Assembly: GCA_936914845.1 (NCBI GenBank)
Contig: CAKZGE010000002.1
Span: forward strand, 1 to 64,000
From: an uncultured Chloracidobacterium sp.
GTDB taxonomy: Bacteria; Acidobacteriota; Blastocatellia; Pyrinomonadales; Pyrinomonadaceae
Length of the DNA: 64,000 bases
Direction of reading: 5' to 3'
Shown here: in pieces, positions 25,777 through 33,900 of the stretch
How positions within the stretch are numbered: position 1 is the first letter of the stretch
Layout of the letters: each line of letters begins with the position of its first letter
The notes under the pieces: generated by a model
What the model was told of the DNA's origin: nothing
Databases searched by the model: none
The model's input: the letters and a program-made list of their open reading frames with translations, nothing else
Made by a program: the position numbers and the translations under genes

Positions 25777-26594
25777 ACATTCTTGTCGTAAATATCGTGC
25801 AGAACCTCGGTGATCGGTTTTCGTTGAGCAAACGGATCGCTGTGCGGCCCTTTCTGTTCCCCACTCTGGCCAGTCTCGTGCGAAAAGGCGCTTGAATTGC
25901 CCAGATCGTCTATTCCAAAGCCGGGCGGCGGTGTAATGTTGTGTTCGTAAACGGTCTCTGCCAGCAATGGGGCCTCCCGCACCGCAGCAGCTATTGCATT
26001 CTCGTCGCTTTGTTCGCGGCTTTCAGCAAGCATCTCCTGAAAATGTTCGTTCCGCAACTGTTCCAATTCAAATACAGCCGCGGATGTCAGCGGAGCCTCA
26101 GCGGGTTCTCGTTCTATCTTTCGCAAAACACGCACATAATTCCGCAGTTCATCTGAAGGAGCTACGACCGCCTCTTCACTACCGCCGGCAACGGCTAGAT
26201 CAAAATATTTTACAGCGACATTATGTTCACCCATGCGATTATGCAGAGCCCCGAGAGCAAAATGCACCAAGGGCGGCGGGGTCGTCATCCGCTGAACTAT
26301 CTGCTCCCCTTTTACCGTCACATCACGGATCTCAAAACCGAACCAACGACGTCCGTCACGTTTCAATATCTCGTGAGCCGAAAGATAGAACTCAAATATC
26401 TCGCGGGTCTCATTTCGAGAACCCGCCGCGAATATTCTCGATAAAAAGTAACCAAAAATTCCAAAAAAGAAGATCACGAAGATCGGAAATTCAACGACCC
26501 AAAGCATGGCCGCAATGACACCGAAAGCCAGCATGTACTGGCCTTTGTCTTTCACCAACGGTGAAAATCGTTTTGTTATCGCGTTCTTACTCAC
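25770..26594 (-). CDS. Membrane protein with TPR-like and acidic C-terminal region
   Basis: About 274 residues from the GTG at 26594, preferred because it overlaps the previous stop by eight bases, as in coupled genes; the frame extends further upstream but only into that gene. Residues about 20-52 are two close hydrophobic segments (MLAFGVIAAMLWVVEFP and FVIFFFGIFGYFL). The next part, LVHFALGALHNRMGEHNVAVKYF, resembles one TPR repeat. The C-terminal third is acidic and probably disordered. No function is known. It is the last gene of the fur operon. Confidence 0.72.
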   Translation of the reverse strand: MSKNAITKRFSPLVKDKGQYMLAFGVIAAMLWVVEFPIFVIFFFGIFGYFLSRIFAAGSRNETREIFEFYLSAHEILKRDGRRWFGFEIRDVTVKGEQIVQRMTTPPPLVHFALGALHNRMGEHNVAVKYFDLAVAGGSEEAVVAPSDELRNYVRVLRKIEREPAEAPLTSAAVFELEQLRNEHFQEMLAESREQSDENAIAAAVREAPLLAETVYEHNITPPPGFGIDDLGNSSAFSHETGQSGEQKGPHSDPFAQRKPITEVLHDIYDKNVQ

Positions 26595-27198
26595 GTTCCG
26601 TCTGCGGACTTTCGTCTTTCTTATCGCTCTCCGACACCTTTTTTTCTTTTGCCTTGCCGGTATGTTCGGTCGGCCGCGTAGCTGTTCGCTCCCGTCTCTC
26701 TTTATCAAGGCCAAGATCGGCCATTACATCCATCAATTTATCAAAGACGAGGTATGGTGAATTCAATATAAAAGAAAATGTTTCGCCGAGCGCAATGGCT
26801 TCAAGTTGGGCCAAATTAGCGATCTTTTTATCCAGCGGCAGCTCCGAAAAATCCTTCCGATACTGTTCGGCAGTATCCTCCGCCGAGCGCTCTTGGGGCT
26901 CAGCTTTCGGCTCTTCACTTTTTCTCGTCATGACAACTATCTCTCCGGCAGCCTCTATCCGAGCTTGGCATGCCAACCGCTCGTGTTTCTCAAGCTTCGC
27001 ATCCTTTTCTTTTTGTGTCAGAGGCGAAAGCAGGTCCCCGCCTTGTAATATTTCAACGATACAGCCGTGCTCCGTGTCCTCTCCGACGCACGGATCCAGA
27101 TCGATGCCAAAGCGCCTCGCCGCATCCAAAATATACGAACCCACACCGACCAAACCTTCGATATCTTCGCGTTCAAATTTAACGGCGGCATTTTCCAT
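26587..27198 (-). CDS. Degenerate 2Fe-2S ferredoxin-like / DUF1844 fusion protein
   Basis: 203 residues. The first part has the layout of adrenodoxin-type ferredoxins: DPCVGEDTEHGC, DLLSPLTQKEKD and ERLACQARI. The usual motif is PCGGxGTCGKC; here the second Cys is Glu, leaving three of four cluster ligands and a nearby His. After a charged linker, residues about 125-165 (ELPLDKKIANLAQLEA...LVFDKLMDVMADLGL) match the small helical DUF1844 domain. The tail is highly charged. It starts four bases after fur, which suggests a link to iron status. Confidence 0.75.
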   Translation of the reverse strand: MENAAVKFEREDIEGLVGVGSYILDAARRFGIDLDPCVGEDTEHGCIVEILQGGDLLSPLTQKEKDAKLEKHERLACQARIEAAGEIVVMTRKSEEPKAEPQERSAEDTAEQYRKDFSELPLDKKIANLAQLEAIALGETFSFILNSPYLVFDKLMDVMADLGLDKERRERTATRPTEHTGKAKEKKVSESDKKDESPQTERE

Positions 27199-27202
27199 TA
27201 TC

Positions 27203-27724
27203 TCAGTTTCCAGTCATAGTTCGGACGCGAACCCGCGGCTGAGCTCCGGAAGGTGCCGTCTGCGATTCGCTTTGCAATTGCTGGCATTCCTTGCAAATTC
27301 CCCATATACGCAAACTATGATGCGTGGTGTGAAAGCCAAATTTGTCTGCCGTTTGATCTTGCAGAGCTTCGATCTCCGGAGAAAAGAATTCGATGACCCG
27401 GCCGCATTCCGTGCAGATCATATGATCATGGTGCTCATGATTGTAGTGATGTTCGTAATAGGTCTTATTGTCGCCGAAACGAACCTCACGAGCTAAACCA
27501 GCCTCGGTCAATAATTTAAGCGTTCGATATACGGTCGTGTGTCCAACCGTCGGGTCATCCTTTTGCACGAGCCAATAAAGGTCTTCGCTGGTCAGATGCT
27601 CTTCCGTCCGCAAAAAAACTTCCATAATAAGGTCGCGTTGCGACGTTCGCCTCAAGCCGGCCTTTTGGATATGTTCGAGAAATATCTCGCGTTCCTTTTT
27701 TAGATCGTCTTTCTTTTTAGCCAT
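27203..27724 (-). CDS. fur: Fur family transcriptional regulator
   Basis: 173 residues. The winged helix contains GLRRTSQRDLIMEVFLRTEEHLT and TTVYRTLKLLTEAGL. The metal sites are in HHYNHEHHDHMICTECGRVIEFF, with a CxxC pair, and a second CxxC follows in GICKECQ. Both pairs of a structural zinc site are present, so the protein is a true Fur/PerR/Zur-type repressor; which metal or peroxide it senses cannot be decided from this sequence. It is in an operon with the ferredoxin-like/DUF1844 gene and converges on the Nramp-like gene. Confidence 0.92.
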   Translation of the reverse strand: MAKKKDDLKKEREIFLEHIQKAGLRRTSQRDLIMEVFLRTEEHLTSEDLYWLVQKDDPTVGHTTVYRTLKLLTEAGLAREVRFGDNKTYYEHHYNHEHHDHMICTECGRVIEFFSPEIEALQDQTADKFGFHTTHHSLRIWGICKECQQLQSESQTAPSGAQPRVRVRTMTGN

Positions 27725-27744
27725 AAACTGACGTTTTTCCTATT

Positions 27745-28638
27745 CTAGCACCGCAGTTTTTTTTTAGCTATTGAAATCTCTTTCCGAACCCTATCCACGC
27801 CGTCCGGATCTGCCCCGGCGGTTTCTGCCAATTCGATCGAACGCCCGCCAAGCATTAGATAGGTTTTCATTATCTCGGAAGCTATTGATCCGGCCGAATC
27901 CGAAAATGCTGATAGATGACGCACCACCGTCTCTGGATCTGCCCTTGCGAAAGGGCCGGTCAGGGCTTCAGCCGGTGATTGTCGTTCCAGATTGGCGACG
28001 GTCGATCTCAGCAGAGGTAAAAGTATGGAGCCGGCCGTATTCTCATCCGGGCCGCATGCTGAAAGAACCTGTCTCGCCATATCGAACAGAGCAACAACAT
28101 TCCCGCTGGCCATCACGGCTGCCGCATGGTACAGAGATTTGAATTTGGTTTCAATGGTGAATGGACGGCCGCCCAAAAGTTCGGCGATCATCTCAGCCCT
28201 TTCCAGCGCCGGCCCCGTGCCTTCAATGCAAAAAAATGCACCCGCGAAATTTCCGGCGCCGGTAAGAGAGTCGCTGACCGACGTCAGAGGATGCATCGAA
28301 CCGATCGCAGTGCCGGTTGATGCAAGCGGAGCTAAAACCTCCGACGAAAGCGATCCGCTAACGTGCAAAACGGTCTGCATCCCTATGCGCTTTTCTATCA
28401 ACTTCGCGGCGATCAGTGCAATGAATGGATCGCCAACGGCGATCAGCACAATTTCGCATCTTGAATCCTGCCATTCGTCGAAGGGTCGAACTTTCGCACC
28501 GCCGAGGGAAACATGATCGGCCCATTCAGGTATTTTGTGAATAAAAAAGATGTTGTCGGCCGGCCGCCCGGCTTTCGCTAATGCGAAAGCAAGAGCTCCC
28601 GCCATTTTTCCCGAACCAATTATAGAAACACCGCTCAT
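27745..28638 (-). CDS. Rossmann-like and DUF2520 domain protein
   Basis: 297 residues. The N-terminal Rossmann fold has VSIIGSGKMAGALAFAL and LIAVGDPFIALIA; the middle has GSMHPLTS and the C-terminal helical DUF2520 domain begins around residue 130 with FFCIEGTGPALERAEMI. The layout is like ProC/6-phosphogluconate-type NADP-dependent reductases, but the substrate is unknown. It starts 46 bases after the large ATPase gene and ends 20 bases before fur. Confidence 0.85.
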   Translation of the reverse strand: MSGVSIIGSGKMAGALAFALAKAGRPADNIFFIHKIPEWADHVSLGGAKVRPFDEWQDSRCEIVLIAVGDPFIALIAAKLIEKRIGMQTVLHVSGSLSSEVLAPLASTGTAIGSMHPLTSVSDSLTGAGNFAGAFFCIEGTGPALERAEMIAELLGGRPFTIETKFKSLYHAAAVMASGNVVALFDMARQVLSACGPDENTAGSILLPLLRSTVANLERQSPAEALTGPFARADPETVVRHLSAFSDSAGSIASEIMKTYLMLGGRSIELAETAGADPDGVDRVRKEISIAKKKLRC

Positions 28639-28683
28639 ATTCTCGAATATAGGCGTGCCGCGATGGAATGTGAAATGGCCGTA

Positions 28684-31600
28684 TCAAAGATTCAGGAGCA
28701 TCAGATCATCCGAGGTTTCATGAGCCCAATTTCTAGTATCGACATCGTGTTGCGTTTCATGGATCGAACGTTCCGCCATATCGTGAGCGAACGGTGTGCT
28801 TGAAGCCGATTCAAGAGCTCTTCTAAGAATGTTTAGATCTTCGTTTGAGAACAGCAGCGGCAGGGAGCCATTTCGAATTGTTGCAGAAAGTTTATGTGCG
28901 GCTTCTTCGAATTCGACAGAGGAATTTTCGGTCGCGTTCCTGTCTATCGTATCGGCTATATGAACAGCATCTGCAGAAAGCTGCGAACGATATGCGGCCA
29001 AAGCTTCGCCTACCTGCTGCCATAAACGCATCGGAAGGTCTTCCCACGCATCCATGCGGGATAAGCTAAAGGAACAAAGACAGAACGGTTTTGCCTGCAG
29101 CATCGAAGTCACATCGTATTTGCATTCTATCTGCATAAAGTCGCGAAGCACGTTGTCGATGGCAAGCTTTTTGCCCGGGTCAAAGAAAGGCATCCGAGAC
29201 AGGTTCTGATATTCCCACCATTTGTCGGTCCTAAAGATCTCGTTAAATTTCTCCGGAATATCATGCGAATGCATTACGCGGTCATGACGTGTAATGTAAT
29301 ACGAAGCGAACTGTTTTTGAAATTTATTCCACAAATAGCCCATCTCACGATTGTTCGCATCGCTCGGATCAGAATAGCTGACGTCGATTATGCGGAAAAG
29401 CTTGTCGCGAAGCTGTTCCAGGTCGGCGTCATCGGTCAATTCGCATACCGTCAGATAGCTGTTTATCATTCCGCGCGTGGCCACACCATTGATGAAATTC
29501 TCCAGAAAAGCTACGTCGCGGCGGGCCGCATCCATCTCTTCGGGAGAATCGCCAAAAATATCGGATATGCGGTCTAGGCAATCTTCCACCTGAATTGCGT
29601 TATCACGAGCCGCTTTAATATTTTCGGCGACCGACCCATATTTTTTACCAACCCGCGAAGCCACTTGCCAGACACGTGTATTCAAAAGTTCGTCCGGCAA
29701 TGCCGAGAAGCGGTCGAGCACAGCAGAATTCGCCCAATCTTCGAGCCATTTTTCGAGAGCGATCTTTACATTTTCACGCCCTGCGGTTTCGGCCAGCGAC
29801 GAGAAGTCTGCCTCGCCGGCAAAGATCATCGCCCATCGGTCTAGTTTTTCTATCGAATAGGCTGATTCGACCGGTTTGGCGACACCCACAATATCTGCCC
29901 AGATAATTTTCAGGTCAAGCGAGCGGCTGTTGATGCGATCGCCTTTTGATGTGACAAATTCGATATGGCGCTGAGCAACCAAAGATGCGAGTACCAAGTG
30001 CTGCGCTTCGCGAACCAAACCGAGCGGCTCCCGGCGAAGCTCAGAATAGACGGTTCTCAACGAGACCATCGGTTCCGTTGATGTATTGACCAGTTCCATC
30101 ACTTTCGCGGTCAACGGAAGTTCCTTTAACGCCTCACCGCTTTCCGGCACGTAGAGGCCATTATCAAGCCGGACCAATCCTAACGGGGCGGCGAAGACCT
30201 TTGCCAGGTGTTGAACCTCATTAAGCACTTGACGCGAACCGCTGTAAAAATCGCTGACCAGCGTCGTCACCTCAACCATTCCCAATTTTTGCTCGAAATA
30301 GGGATGGTCCGGAAAACGGGTCTCGAACAAAGGTTCCAGCATTGTGGAAAAAAGATCAGAAAGCTGAGAAACGGTCCGCGAATCGTCGTTGAAATTATAG
30401 TCGAATCCATCGATGACCAACCGGCCGTCTTCGAGCATCACGCGATTGAAGATCTGCTCCACCGAGACTGCATGCGAATGTACGGCTGCACGCACCTGGT
30501 CACTGTAGGCTTCACGAAGCTCCGCATCGGAACCCAAAATATGGTACCGCAAGATGGTCTCGACCTCATTGGGCCTTAACGCGTCCGGACGCCAAAGAAC
30601 CCGCGATGTTTCACTCCCCGAAGGAGCGGGTTCAGCGGAACTGGTGAGATCAATTATCACCTCCCAATCCTTAACATCCACACCGCTCGGATTTGGATCG
30701 GGCGGGATGGGCCCGCCATCGCTGTTCCAGACCAAACGGCCCCGTCGCAAACCTCCGCGCCACTCTATCTGACAATCCATCGCGTCCTTTCTGACATCAT
30801 CCGAGGGCGACGAGATCATGCAGTCCGAAAAACGCTCGACCATCAATCGCCGCATCATCTGGGAAACGACATCTTGCGAAACGCCGGACGCTGCGTCTGA
30901 AAGAGCTTTGTTAAGATTGTCCTTTTTCTGCAGCTTAAAGCCGTAACGCGTATCACGGCCTTCTTCCATATCCACGCGAATACTGTCAGGCAATGCCTGG
31001 GCAAAGGTGCGCGTCAAATTCTCAACATTCTCGACCGCCGCACCCGGATCATTCTCATCGAAGATCAGCATTGACGCGCTTATTTCCGTCGCGGTCGTTC
31101 CCTGTCCATCCAATGAAAGCAATAAAAGCGCTTTCAATATCAATTTCGCTTGAAGCCGCTGCATGACCGGTATCTGCGCAACGACCTCAGAGTTCAATCG
31201 GTCATAGGCCTCAAAAGCTTCCGTCAGATCTTCTATCTTACGAAGTGCGGTTTCTGTATTATCGAACACCTCATCAAGCGCGATCAACGAATTTGCCGGG
31301 CGCCCAAGTATTCTTTCTCCCGCCTCTGAGGCAAACCCCAAAAGTGCGAAATCATGGACAAAAAGTCGCACAAAAGGAGCAACCTCAAGTATCGCGGGGT
31401 GTAGCGGATACAACGATGCAAATCGCTGCTCGCTCCATCTAAAACCTGGGGCGACCTCGCGAAAATATGCGTATATTTCCTGCAGCAGCGGCAGCATCGA
31501 ACTGTGTTTCGGAAAAACGTGCGTATTGACGACCTTGTACAGATGCTCTTGATCGAGATAGTCAATGGAAAACGTTCGGGAGATCGCAGAGTTTGACCCA

Positions 31601-32226
31601 TCAGCACCCGAAATATCGTCATCCAGAGCCACACCGACAAAGGCATTCATATCCTTCACCGCCAAGGCGATCTCCGCCAAGATCGGCCCGTCATCTCTCG
31701 ATACGCGCGAAGAACGTTCCACTGCCGTATCGACGATCAGAATGAAAGGCAGTTCGCCGGAAAGTTCGCACGCTGTTCTCAAAAGCTCGGTAGTATCGTT
31801 TGGCAGCTTGAACCGATCAAGGTTGAACGTTATTGCGATCGCTTCTTTGAACTCATCCGTCAATGTGTCGCCCGCACCGCGCCTGATGTACGCAACGGGA
31901 TAATGCCGCCTCATCAAACGTTGTGCGCTGCTGGCGACGTGCGAATCCGATACCCTTGAACGAAGCTCCGGGTTGGAAACCAAAGCGCCCAATGTAGCAA
32001 TGAAATGGCTTTTACCTACACCGCGATAGCCCGCTAAAGCAAATGCTGCCCCGCTTTGTTCGCGAAGACTTGAAATGCGATCCAGCCATTTACCCATCAA
32101 CTCTGAGGTTGAATCCGTGAAATGGTAATTTGCAAGCGTTCGCGGCGGTTCGGCGATAAAATCGCGTAGCCGTTCAGACAGTCGGACTTCGACAATGTCT
32201 TTAACTTTTTCGTTGATCCGTTTCAT
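28684..32226 (-). CDS. Large P-loop ATPase, distantly BrxC/PglY (DUF6079)-like
   Basis: 1180 residues, no signal peptide. The Walker A motif is GYRGVGKS at 66-73 and a Walker B-like strand is FILIVD at 161-166. The N-terminal part before the P-loop (HFTDSTSELMGKWLDRI) and the large size resemble BrxC/PglY ATPases of BREX phage-defence loci. The next few hundred residues look like helical lid and sensor domains; the remaining two-thirds is mixed helical with no motif I recognise. No BREX methylase, PglZ or BrxL lies nearby, so it is an orphan here. It seems to be the first gene of an operon with DUF2520, fur and two more genes. The family assignment is tentative. Confidence 0.6.
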   Translation of the reverse strand: MKRINEKVKDIVEVRLSERLRDFIAEPPRTLANYHFTDSTSELMGKWLDRISSLREQSGAAFALAGYRGVGKSHFIATLGALVSNPELRSRVSDSHVASSAQRLMRRHYPVAYIRRGAGDTLTDEFKEAIAITFNLDRFKLPNDTTELLRTACELSGELPFILIVDTAVERSSRVSRDDGPILAEIALAVKDMNAFVGVALDDDISGADGSNSAISRTFSIDYLDQEHLYKVVNTHVFPKHSSMLPLLQEIYAYFREVAPGFRWSEQRFASLYPLHPAILEVAPFVRLFVHDFALLGFASEAGERILGRPANSLIALDEVFDNTETALRKIEDLTEAFEAYDRLNSEVVAQIPVMQRLQAKLILKALLLLSLDGQGTTATEISASMLIFDENDPGAAVENVENLTRTFAQALPDSIRVDMEEGRDTRYGFKLQKKDNLNKALSDAASGVSQDVVSQMMRRLMVERFSDCMISSPSDDVRKDAMDCQIEWRGGLRRGRLVWNSDGGPIPPDPNPSGVDVKDWEVIIDLTSSAEPAPSGSETSRVLWRPDALRPNEVETILRYHILGSDAELREAYSDQVRAAVHSHAVSVEQIFNRVMLEDGRLVIDGFDYNFNDDSRTVSQLSDLFSTMLEPLFETRFPDHPYFEQKLGMVEVTTLVSDFYSGSRQVLNEVQHLAKVFAAPLGLVRLDNGLYVPESGEALKELPLTAKVMELVNTSTEPMVSLRTVYSELRREPLGLVREAQHLVLASLVAQRHIEFVTSKGDRINSRSLDLKIIWADIVGVAKPVESAYSIEKLDRWAMIFAGEADFSSLAETAGRENVKIALEKWLEDWANSAVLDRFSALPDELLNTRVWQVASRVGKKYGSVAENIKAARDNAIQVEDCLDRISDIFGDSPEEMDAARRDVAFLENFINGVATRGMINSYLTVCELTDDADLEQLRDKLFRIIDVSYSDPSDANNREMGYLWNKFQKQFASYYITRHDRVMHSHDIPEKFNEIFRTDKWWEYQNLSRMPFFDPGKKLAIDNVLRDFMQIECKYDVTSMLQAKPFCLCSFSLSRMDAWEDLPMRLWQQVGEALAAYRSQLSADAVHIADTIDRNATENSSVEFEEAAHKLSATIRNGSLPLLFSNEDLNILRRALESASSTPFAHDMAERSIHETQHDVDTRNWAHETSDDLMLLNL

Positions 32227-32461
32227 TTAGTGCAGAAACAAATGCGAGTCGATATATCGCCATCGAGGATTCGAGATCTTAATTTTGGAGTTCAGACTTT
32301 CAGCGCGGACACTTAGCCCAAAGACATAATACCAATTTTTTCCGCAGAACAAAAGTATTTTTTAACAACAATGTTCAACAAAGAAATGACCGGCCGTTAA
32401 AACTTAAGAAAAATTCGTAGTTTCGCAACTTTTCCATCGCTTTCTGCATCGAAAGAATAGA

Positions 32462-32490
32462 TTGATTTCACGCTATTTTTGCTTTAGATT
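32462..32490 (+). promoter_or_regulatory. Candidate sigma-70-type promoter of the M48 gene
   Basis: TTGATT at 32462-32467 and TAGATT at 32485-32490 are separated by exactly 17 bases. They lie in the AT-rich 303-base gap (32227-32529) between the large ATPase and the M48 peptidase genes. The rest of that gap shows no gene. Confidence 0.5.
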
Positions 32491-32529
32491 TAAGTAAATA
32501 AACACTCTTGCGTGACCAATGGAGGCCAA

Positions 32530-33747
32530 ATGCATTCGCGATCGATTAAAAATTCAGTTTTCGGCTCTATCCTGACAGGTTTGACTTTAGGTGCGTTGTC
32601 CCTATTAAGTGTCAACAGTTTTGCCCAAACTCCTGATAACCCACCGGCTAAGGCAAGGGAGATTCCCGCCGCCAAAAAAGGCCGGACAGACAAGCAAGCC
32701 GGCACCAACAAGGGCGAACCGAAAGCTGCGCCTACACCCGCCGGGCCAAAAGCTCTTGGCGTCAAAGAGGATCCTTCGCAGATCGGAAAGCGCAAGATCA
32801 ATAGCGGAGCGGATAAACTGTTTGGCTGGTTAGGCGGCTCGCAGGAAAAGGAAATAGCGATCGGCCGGGCCTTGGCCGCCCAGGTGGAGCAGCAAGCCAA
32901 AATGGTAGAGGATCCGGTCATCACCGAATATGTTAACCGTGTCGGTCAAAATATCGTTCTTAATTCAGATGCAAAAGTTCCCTTTACGATCAAGGTCATC
33001 GACAGCGACGAGGTCAATGCTTTTGCTCTGCCCGGCGGTTTCTTTTTCGTCAACAAGGGGCTAATACTTGCTGCTGATAACGAAGCGGAATTGGCTGGTG
33101 TGATGGCTCATGAGATCGCCCATGTAGCGGCTCGCCACGCAATGGAGAATCAGGGTAAAGGCACTTTGATCAATTATGGAGCTTTGGCCGGCATCATCTT
33201 CGGTGGACCGATCCTTAGCCCGATAATTCAAAACACCGGAGGCATTTTTGCCGGTCTGGCATCGCTTAAATTCACGCGAGGAGCTGAAGAAGAAGCAGAT
33301 CGTTTGGGCGTACAATATCTATATGCCTCGGGATATGATCCAACCGCAATGGCGACGATGTTTGAAAAGCTGGCATCAAAGAACAAGAAAAAACCCGGTT
33401 CTTTTGCCAAGTTGTTTACGACCCACCCGCCTTCTTTGGAGCGTCGCGATTCCAGTCTGGCTTTGGTTTCCCGCTTTTCCGAAAAGGATGAGTATATTAT
33501 CAGCACATCCGAATTTCAGCGCGTCAAGGCTCATTTGTTAAAGCTGACGAACGCAAAAGCAGCGGTCGTCGGCGACGACCCCGGTGAAGAATCCGGCCGC
33601 CCGACCTTGAAAAAGCGTCAGCCGGAAGCTACAGAGGACGGCGCCAGCTCTTCTTCCAGTTCTTCCAGCGACAGCAGTTCTTCGGACGGGCCGCCGAAAC
33701 TAAAGAAGCGTGGAGAACCTGAACCACAGCCGTCGCCACAGCCATAG
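32530..33747 (+). CDS. Secreted M48 family metallopeptidase
   Basis: About 405 residues from the ATG at 32530, chosen for the GGAGG at 32521-32525 and for the signal peptide that follows (SVFGSILTGLTLGALSLL to SFAQ). A proline- and lysine-rich segment precedes the catalytic domain. The zinc site is VMAHEIAHVAARHAM (HExxH) with the third ligand in AEEEADRLGVQYLYASGYDP. This is the periplasmic BepA/LoiP-like group without membrane segments. It probably degrades or assembles outer membrane proteins. The tail has a run of serines and an acidic-basic end. A terminator follows at 33784. Confidence 0.92.
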   Translation: MHSRSIKNSVFGSILTGLTLGALSLLSVNSFAQTPDNPPAKAREIPAAKKGRTDKQAGTNKGEPKAAPTPAGPKALGVKEDPSQIGKRKINSGADKLFGWLGGSQEKEIAIGRALAAQVEQQAKMVEDPVITEYVNRVGQNIVLNSDAKVPFTIKVIDSDEVNAFALPGGFFFVNKGLILAADNEAELAGVMAHEIAHVAARHAMENQGKGTLINYGALAGIIFGGPILSPIIQNTGGIFAGLASLKFTRGAEEEADRLGVQYLYASGYDPTAMATMFEKLASKNKKKPGSFAKLFTTHPPSLERRDSSLALVSRFSEKDEYIISTSEFQRVKAHLLKLTNAKAAVVGDDPGEESGRPTLKKRQPEATEDGASSSSSSSSDSSSSDGPPKLKKRGEPEPQPSPQP

Positions 33748-33783
33748 CCGTTTCATCACGTGTTGTTATCTGTCACGATCGGA

Positions 33784-33822
33784 GGGAACGATGCGGCGAA
33801 TGTCCGGTCGTTCCCATTTTTT
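33784..33822 (+). terminator. Rho-independent terminator of the M48 gene
   Basis: An 8-bp stem GGGAACGA/TCGTTCCC encloses a 16-base loop and is followed by ATTTTTT. It lies 37 bases after the stop codon of the M48 gene, between convergent genes. Confidence 0.8.
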
Positions 33823-33848
33823 GCGCCTTGATCTTTTGAAATAGACGC

Positions 33849-33878
33849 AAAAGGGCGGAGCAATGCTTGTCCCGCCCA
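33849..33878 (-). terminator. Rho-independent terminator of the TPR gene
   Basis: Read on the minus strand, GGGCGG pairs with CCGCCC across a 13-base loop and is followed by TTTTGCG. It lies 23 bases beyond the stop of the TPR gene (33901). Confidence 0.7.
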
Positions 33879-33900
33879 TAGTGCTTTCTTAACGAGTGGC

